Assembly: GCA_038049695.1 (NCBI GenBank)
Contig: CP142452.1
Coordinates: 55,634,501-55,698,500 of the forward strand
Origin: Cinnamomum chago
Lineage: Eukaryota; Streptophyta; Magnoliopsida; Laurales; Lauraceae
Length of the DNA: 64,000 nt
Direction: 5' to 3'
The notes beneath the pieces are model-generated. The model saw only the letters and a program-made list of their open reading frames with translations, was not told the DNA's origin and made no database searches. The position numbers and the translations under genes were made by a program. Of the stretch, positions 56,801 through 64,000 are shown piece after piece (the first letter of the stretch is position 1; each line of letters opens with the position of its first letter).

Positions 56801-58511
56801 ATTTGTTCACTTTATGTAGTAAATCCATGTTTGGATAATCACTAAAAGGGTTTAATTATGATGGAAGGATGGTAGGATGCCATTGAGAGCCTTCAAAAGT
56901 GTTTTGGAGGTGTTTGGACTCGAATTGAAAAAACCCAATTTTCTGCCTTCGTTAGGCGGGTCGACCTGGCCCCGCGCTCGGTCGACCGGGTACCTGTAGG
57001 GTTGGTCGACCAAGCCCTCTGGGCGGTCGACCGGGAACACAGGATCACTTTATTATTTGATCCGGATTTTTGGTCCAGGGGCAACGCGAGCTGACCGGTT
57101 AGCTCGACCCCCGCCGGGGAACACCCCCGGACCCCCTCTGCGAAGTGCATGTATTAAAAGGGTGGCTACTTTTGGGATCTTGTTTTTCCATTGTGGTTTG
57201 GTAACCTGGTTTTGTGAGATGCTTTGTTGTATGAGATACTAACTTGCAGGTGATAATGTCCTCTCCATATGGCCCACAAGTCTTTTACTTTCTTTTTATG
57301 GTTATTGGTTTATTTGAGGCTAAGTGTAAAGGGCATCATGGTTTCCTTGGTTTCCCGTGAAAGGGCAAGGCAAGGTGAATTTCCCTATAGCCCTTTTATT
57401 TCCATATTTAGATTACCATGTAAGTCTCATAATTGAGGCATAGGAATTTATGTAATTTTTCTAAATTTGTAAATTATGGCGATGTCCGAGACGAGGAAGG
57501 AAAGTAAAGTTGGACTCCTAATCAAAGAGTTTGAAGATTACCAAAAGCCTTTTGGTGATGCCCAAAGAGTTTGAGGAATCCCAAAGTTTTGGAAAGTCTA
57601 GAAGTCCAAGAAGTCTATTCCGCTTGGGCCATGTGGAGGAGAGGACTCGTTTCTAATTTTAGCTTTTTCTCTTTATGGATGTCTGCTTAATTTAGAATGT
57701 TTCCAAATCTGATCTAAACATAGCAAGTTACTAAAATTGGTCAAATCAAATTAATTTTTGGAAAGAGTTCTAATTAGTGTTGATGACCCATGAGATGGAC
57801 ACATTGGTAACACTAATTTAAGAAACTGAACTTTCCTTAAAATAACTTGACTTGGAACCAATCTTTGATCATATCATGAGATGATTTGATGTTCATAAAT
57901 ATACATGTGGGCCCTAATACCTTACAAGGAAATCCTCAATTATAAAATATTAAGTGCTAGCGGGGCATTTAAATTGAGAAATCCCCATGGTTTTCCACAA
58001 TAGGTCCATTGTAAAGAAAGTATTAGCCTCGTGCCATCTTGAGAATGGCCATTCCCCATGGAGGGCTTTTATTTCTCCGGTTACTAGATATGGATCTCCT
58101 ATGGATAGTGTTGGTGAGACGGGGCAGGGGCCCACTCCCTAAGGAGGAGCTGCCCGCAACGGTTGTCATACAATGCTAGTTAGTGGATCACACTTAACTA
58201 AAATAATGATGTAGTATCCCCAAGGATTTGCCTCGTATATTTTAGAAACCAAAACTAATCGGGAGTCATTCATTATTTGGTATGAGATACCTAGATAATA
58301 ATGAATGAAGGGGATCATGGATAGTTAGTCTTAATCCTAATTTTGACCAACTTTGATCCGCACCAATCTAGGTGGTATTCGTACTCCCCAAGAAGGCATA
58401 CCCCGGGGATTGGGATTCCGATGTATTCTAAATTTAGTGGTTATGAAGATTCCCACATAAATTTGGTAGAATACTAAACCCTAATGTCATTTAAATTCAT
58501 TAATTGAATGT
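56801..58511 (+). other. LTR/leader-like sequence ahead of the plus-strand copia gag
   Basis: Contains a GGTCGACC palindrome cluster (56958-57032), a GC-rich block (57065-57145) with CCCCCGGACCCCC-like runs often seen in plant copia LTRs, and a TATA-like GTATTAAAAGGG near 57151. About 1.3 kb without a reading frame then leads to gag at 58512. I take it as 5' LTR and leader of the copia fragment that follows, but LTR ends and the primer-binding site could not be placed. Confidence 0.4.
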
Positions 58512-59904
58512 ATGGTTATGTGCTACAGCTTTTCAAGTATGAATTCAAATATTTTCAATCCACTTGCAACTATCCTCAACCAGAATAAGTTGGTGGGATC
58601 CAACTATGTAGACTTGAAACGGAACCTGGATATTGTCTTGACCGCCTCAGGTTATAAATATGTCCTTACCAAAACCCCCCTTGATGAGCCTGGTCCGGAT
58701 GCACCGGAAGAAGGAAAGGAACTTTACACCCAATGGGCCAAAGATGATGAGATGGCCAGATGTTACATTCTGGCATCCATGTCTAGTGTTTTGCACCACC
58801 AACATCAATCCTATAAGACTGCATACGATATTATATCGAACTTAAAGGAGATGTTTGCGGAACAGGGCAGGCCTGCTAGACAGGCTGCTATGAGGGTGCT
58901 TATAAGCACCAAGATGGCTGAAGGCACACTAGTATAGGACCACATGTTGAAAATGATGGACTCATTGAATGAGTTAGATGTACTGGGGGCTGCGATTGTT
59001 ACAGAATCGCAGATCGACATAATCCTTGAGTCACTACCAGAGTCATTCAACAATTTCAAGGTTAATTACAATATGAATAAGATGAATTTGACTCTGGCTG
59101 AGCTGTCTAGCCAACTGAGTGACTGAAGGGATTATGAAGAAGAAGCCAACTGCCCTAGTGACAGAAAAGTCAGATGCCAAATCCAAGCCGAAAGACAAAG
59201 GGCAGAAAGGCAAAAAAAAATCAGTTTCGAAAGGTCCTAAGGTGGAGAATGGTCCTAATGGTGGCATGGCCAGGCTAAGGGTTCACGGTCAAAAGGAAAG
59301 TGTTTCCATTGTGGTAAGACAGGACATTGGAAAAGGAATTGTCCAGAATATCTGTCTAAGAAGAAGACCTCAGGTATGATTGAGTCACTTATTTCTGAAG
59401 TTAGTTTTGCAACTGGTACTTCAGAATCTTGGTGTATGGACTCCAGTGCAACTGATCACATATGTAATTCGTTGCAGGGGTTCAGGGAAACCAGGAGGCT
59501 GAGTGACGGAGAAATCATTGTTAACCTAGGATCTGGTGCTCAGGCAGAGGTTGTTTCAGTGGGAGTTATCACTTTATGTTTTTCAAATAATAAGTTGGTT
59601 TTGTCAGACACGTTATATGTACCGTCTTTACGGTGGAATTTAATTTTAGTTTCTAGTTTGGTCAATAAAAGTTATTCCATTACTTTTGGTACTGAAGTTG
59701 TCATAAAGAGGAATGATACTTTTATATGTTTTGGCAAGGTAACCAATGGGCTTTATTTGTTAACTCCTACAATGTATGAGATACATGATACTGAAACAAT
59801 TAATAGACTATCATTAAAGAGGAAGTCACCTTCATCTGATCCAACAAAACTTTGGCACTTGAGGCTAGGTCATATAAACTTAAACAGGATTGACAGGCTA
59901 GTAA
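58512..59904 (+). mobile_element. Ty1/copia gag-protease fragment, plus strand, broken
   Basis: Gag begins near MNSNIFNPLATILNQNKLVG (ATG about 58541) and continues LDIVLTASGYKYVL. A zinc-knuckle region follows (around 59280-59350), then the protease part with SWCMDSSATDHICNS, then the GAG-pre-integrase domain with LWHLRLGHINLNRIDRL. It ends at 59904 where a copia LTR in the opposite orientation begins. Same family as copy 1: the stretch 59600-59900 matches the complement of about 56400-56710. Broken, several breaks. Confidence 0.8.
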
Positions 59905-61202
59905 TGTTGGAATATAGGTGGGCCTTCCAGACAGGTTTCAAAAACTTTTGACCCACTTGATGCAGGGATCAATTGTCTAGAAGACAACAAAACCCAATCC
60001 AGGATGTAATCCCTCAAACTCATAAACCATGTACAGCAACATAACCAATCTAGAAGATAGAAAATAGCACATAAACATGCAACCACGAAATCTACAGCAT
60101 ACAAGGATGTAGATATACCTTTGGAGCTTTGTTGTGCTCTAATGGAGAATTTGAGTTCTTTCCTTTGATGATGAACACCTTCACTATCCAATTCAGAATC
60201 TCCAACACCTTTTGATCTTTCACGCTATGACACGTATTAGATTCTCTTTTCTCAAGAAGATGGTGGGATCTCCAAGAGAAAAACCTAGCTAGTAACTCCA
60301 AGGAACTAGAGGAAGAAAGAGAAGAGAACTTAGAGAGGAAGAGAAGTAGTGCAACACTTGCACTAAGTGGTTGGGCTGGCTCTCCTTGTTATGCACGTCC
60401 AAGAGGGGTTAATTCCCCTCTTTATTGCCCTCAATTCCACCTCTTTTCCTATTTGAAATAGAAGTTTAACTCCCATTACAAAATAGTAACATATTCCCTT
60501 GCTAGTTGCCATAGAAGTCTTACTTCCACAACAATTAGTAGCTTTCTCCTTTCTAATTAAAATAGAAGTCCTACTTCCATTAATAATTAGTAGCTTTTTC
60601 CTTTCTAATTAAAATAGAAGTCCTACTTCCATTAATAATTAGTAGATTACCATTACCACTATTAGAAGTCTCACTTCAAATAGAAATAGTAACCTTCCTT
60701 TTAGAGTTCAAGTAGAATTAGTACATTTCTAATAACTTGGGCCAGCGTGGGGACCACTAGGGATTACTTAGAAAGCTGGCTCCAACTGGGACACGCGACC
60801 CCACATCTCATGTGCAATCCGGGCCCACAGTTAATTGCAAATAACTCCACTATATAAATGCAATTGCACTCCACTCTTATGAATTGATTACAATGAAGAC
60901 CCTAAACTTCCCAATTACCACAAGTAGGCCCCTCTATCATTATCCATGGACCAATTGGAATAAATCTGTCTCATCCAATCTTAGATTCACATCTTATTAT
61001 CCTTTAGCCCCAATTAATTATTGTGATCATTTGGTACCGATCCAATTAACTCTTAATTGGAATGGGTGCGCACTTACCAATGATAAATCCATTAATTGGC
61101 ACAAGGGGATAATGTAGATAGATTCCATCTTGATCATTGCATGTTCCCACAGTCCTACTACCATGTACCCAAGACACCGAGGTGTTGACCTACAGTTGGC
61201 CT
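59905..61202 (-). mobile_element. Ty1/copia copy 2, part of 3' LTR
   Basis: Starts TGTTGGAATATAGGTGGG on plus and aligns throughout with the copy 1 LTR (29896-30630, 40252-40576, 51072-51170), including the CACGCGACCCCACATCTCAT and GGGGATAATGTAGATAGATT segments. It was inserted into the plus-strand copia fragment and is itself cut at 61202 by family B element B5. The rest lies beyond the window. It also preserves the uninterrupted version of both sites disturbed in copy 1. Confidence 0.8.
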
Positions 61203-64000
61203 TGAAAGTCCATGGATCCGAACCCTAGAGGGGGGGGGGGGGCGGTGAATAGGGTGAGCTTCATTTATGACCAATTTTAGCCAATTTTAACTTCTTTAAA
61301 TCAAACTAGTCACAAGTGATGATTATCAAACAAAATGCGGAAGCTTAATAAAAACAATCACCACAAAGCAATCACCATCACACAAGGATTTATAGTGGTT
61401 CGGCCTCAATGCCTACATCCACTACCGGCTTGTGATCCAAACACCCCACCAGATTTCCACTATTTATGCTTTTTAATAGGCTAAGCAATAACCTTTACAA
61501 TATGCTTTTCAAGGCTAAGCAATAACCTTTACAATGATGTTTTTCAAGGCTTAACATCAACCTATACATTATGCTTTTCTTAGGCTAAGCAATAACTTCT
61601 TCAACCAAATGGTTGGTTATCTCTCTAATTAGTGTCTATCATACACTTGATGGAGATTCAATTTAGCTCATTACATTTGCCTCTAAAATAGGCGGATATG
61701 AAAATGAAAAACTATCTCACACACACACACTAAATGAATGCAAAGATGTATGCTTATGATGTGTGTATGATGTCCTCAATCATTTTTAAAATGAACGCTC
61801 ATAAATGTATGCCTAAGGCTTTTGAAAGTTTTAGCTCATAAAACATTTATGATTGAGGAAATGCTAATCACATGTTAAAACTAACTTGTAAAAGATATAC
61901 ATTTGTATGCTAAACAAGTTGTGAAAATTCAAAGACCAAAACATGTGAAGCATAGGGATGTCAATCAAATCAACAATGTAGCTCATAAAACATAAAAATA
62001 GATTTGATTGAAATAAGGGGACAAATCATATGAACTTATAAAATCAACTTGAAAAAGATATACCTATCAAAGTAATGAAAGTTGGAAACTTTAAAACAAA
62101 AGTCCATAAGATTTGTGAAGTTGTTGAATCCAAAACATAAGATATATTTGAAAGAGATTTTCTTGTGATGAAAAACAACAACCAAAGATTCAACCAAGTA
62201 TATGGATCATGTTACATATAATTTCAAAGATTCTTTCATTAACATGATCTACTTAGATTTACCAAATAAAGTACTACTTGGATTGAATCAAATGGTGATG
62301 CATCCAAAACAATAGATCAATTCAAAACATAAAACATGTTAAGGACACAACAAATCATAGTTTATCATGCTAGAAAGGATTTACCAATAATTAGAGCAAA
62401 ACATGAAAACATATGATTTGTAAAAATGTTGAATCCAAAACATAAGATATATTTGAAAGTGATTTTCTTATGATGAAAAACAACAACCAAAGATTCAACC
62501 AAGTATATGAATCAAGTTACATATAATTTCAAAGATGTTTCCATTAACATGATCTACTTAGATTTACCAATTCAAGTACTACTTGTATTGAATCAATGGT
62601 GATGCATCCAAAACAATGAATCAAGTCAAAACATAAACATGTTAAGGATACAACAAAACATAGTTTATCATGCTAGAGAAGATTTACCAAAAATAAAACA
62701 AAGCATGACAACATATGGTTAAGGAAAGTAGAGCTTACTTGGTGATTTAACTCATTAATCCAAGCTTTAGCTTTCCTAATGATCCCCTTCATCCCTTAGT
62801 TCATTTCCCTTTGTTTTGCCTCAAAACCACTCAAGGAGGGCCTTAAAATTCCCAACTTTTGGCAAAGGAAAGAACTCATATTTATAGCTAAAACAGCCCA
62901 ACGGCTAGTCGCCCGGTCGACCTGGCCCTTCCCCGGTAGACCTGGCCTTCACAACGGTAAAAAAACAGACCGTTTGAAAGGGCTGCAACGGCTCTTTCCC
63001 GGTCGACCGGCCACACTACAGGTCGACCCCCTAGGACCAAAAATTCCCAAAAGTGCATATTTGAAGGTATTTTCTGTGGGAACTTATTGGCCACTAAATC
63101 AAGCTTGAAAAACATGTTTTAAATAATTCTAAGGGTTTTTAAAATATGAAACATAAAAAGCCTAAAAAGATTCAAAACTTTAAAACCAAAGGCTTGCTTG
63201 ATTTCTAAAAACTCTTTTAAAAAACAAATGCATCCAAGATTAAAAACAAAACATGCATAAATCAATACTTTTACAACTCTTAAAAACAATGCATGTATAA
63301 AACAAGATTTCAAGATTTCTTAAATCAATGCATATGTGTGTAAATCAAATGATGCTAGAATGATATTGCATCCATCAAATTGCAATCTACAAAATCCCTA
63401 ACAATCTCCCCCTTTGCAATTTGATGGCAACTCACTCACCACTGAATTTACACACTAAGTCTTCAGCTCCCCCTCAGCTGGACAAGTCTTGAAATCTTCT
63501 TGGATGCTTCTCTTAGCTTGGGCTCTTGGGCTCTTTTCTTCATTCTTCATGATGCTTGGTGCTTGATCATTCTTCAATCTTTCTTTCTTTAGCCAAGCAT
63601 CTTCTTTAGCTTCCAAGCTTTCTTTCTTCTATTAGCTCTCCCCCTTTGACCATGCCTCTCTCTCCCTTTGGCAAGGTATGTATTCTCTCCCCCTGTAGAA
63701 GATCATACAAAACCTCCCCTTAGGAAGCTTGGACATTCTCTTCACCCTTTTGAGAACTTGAATGCTCTCTCCCCCTTTGCCATTAAATTGCAAATGTACC
63801 TACACACATGAAATAAGGAAAATACCTTTTAGTAGCACCTATTAACAAAAGAACTCGAAAGTGAAATACATAACAGGTTATCATGTGTGGAATTAATCTC
63901 TAAGGGTTCAAAGTCAATCCAAGGGTGAATTTGATCAAAACTAATACTTCCTATGAAGGTTTACACCCCCCTCAATCCATTCTCTCCTTTTGTCAAACTT
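61203..64000 (-). mobile_element. Family B element B5, continues past the window
   Basis: 3' LTR 61203-63403 (TGAAAGTCC...CCCTAACA on plus, 13-G run near the terminus), polypurine tract from 63404, PPT-like repeats to about 63780 and non-coding interior to the window end. Its LTR is about 2.2 kb, like B4, while B2 and B3 have about 1.7 kb, so at least two LTR length classes exist. Coding part not reached. Confidence 0.85.
62913..63025 (-). promoter_or_regulatory. U3 palindrome cluster of B5 (decayed)
   Basis: GGTCGACC-type palindromes near 62916 and 63001 with a degenerate AACGGT...ACCGTT inverted pair at about 62954-62976. A perfect MSA match CCCAACGGCT lies at about 62898-62907 and a TATA-like ATTTATAGCT (minus TATAAAT) near 62878. 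Confidence 0.5.

Noticed and set aside
57950-58135. 61-codon minus-strand frame in the copia leader region
   Set aside because: No motif, no neighbouring signal, within presumed untranslated leader.
51687-59904. Autointegration of copia as the cause of the inverted arrangement
   Set aside because: Considered because a copia LTR end abuts internal copia sequence at 59904. A separate copia copy inserted there explains that junction more simply, and autointegration would not give the ~300 bp present in both orientations.

Overview
This window is plant nuclear DNA, most likely from an angiosperm with a large, repeat-filled genome. The evidence is a chromodomain Ty3/gypsy (Tekay/Del-like) retrotransposon with 2.8 kb LTRs, Ty1/copia pol fragments, a Mutator-like element (MULE) carrying FAR1/SWIM, OTU and plant-mobile-domain sequence, CACTA-type subterminal arrays, a Helitron 3' end, and GT..AG-bounded exon fragments of host genes. 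I see no intact host gene, no rRNA or tRNA gene and no CRISPR array. Almost everything is transposon inside transposon.

Layout. 1-540: GC-rich repeat and MITE-like sequence. 592-6290: CACTA-like element with palindromic subterminal arrays at both ends; between them a Helitron 3' terminus (to 4756) follows pieces of host genes, including two exons of one gene in permuted order. 6838-7068: short palindrome-rich element. 7216-19491 (minus): Tekay-type LTR split by a 1.6 kb solo LTR (7505-9120) and by a complete gag-only, non-autonomous element (9742-17167, called family B here). 19901-24117: MULE with perfect 9-bp target duplication. 24159-25497: MITE-like element filled with ~28-bp tandem repeats. 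25503-28339: Tekay solo LTR. 28340-29756: nothing recognised. 29896-56710 (minus): a Ty1/copia element cut by a Tekay LTR with nested family B and Tekay pieces (30631-40251), by a whole-looking young Tekay element (40577-51071) and by a family B solo LTR (52940-55158). 56711-59904 (plus): a second copia fragment lying head-to-head with the first. 59905 onward: a third copia LTR, interrupted by another family B element (61203 to the window end).

The strongest unexplained signals are short palindromes in ordered arrays. The MULE has two arrays, one near each end and each upstream of one of its two convergent genes. Each holds seven 16-bp imperfect palindromes whose centres are exactly 33 bp apart. 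Separately, the LTRs of unrelated families (Tekay gypsy, and family B, which is copia-like) carry clusters of TCGA-core palindromes in the U3 promoter region. In family B these sit just upstream of the TATA box with an inverted pair of AACGGTCA sites resembling the plant MSA (MYB3R, G2/M-phase) element. One Tekay LTR carries a TGGGCY array instead. Rearrangement breakpoints in the window also fall at or next to palindromes.

All judgements are by eye. Family names rest on motifs and termini, not on database searches.
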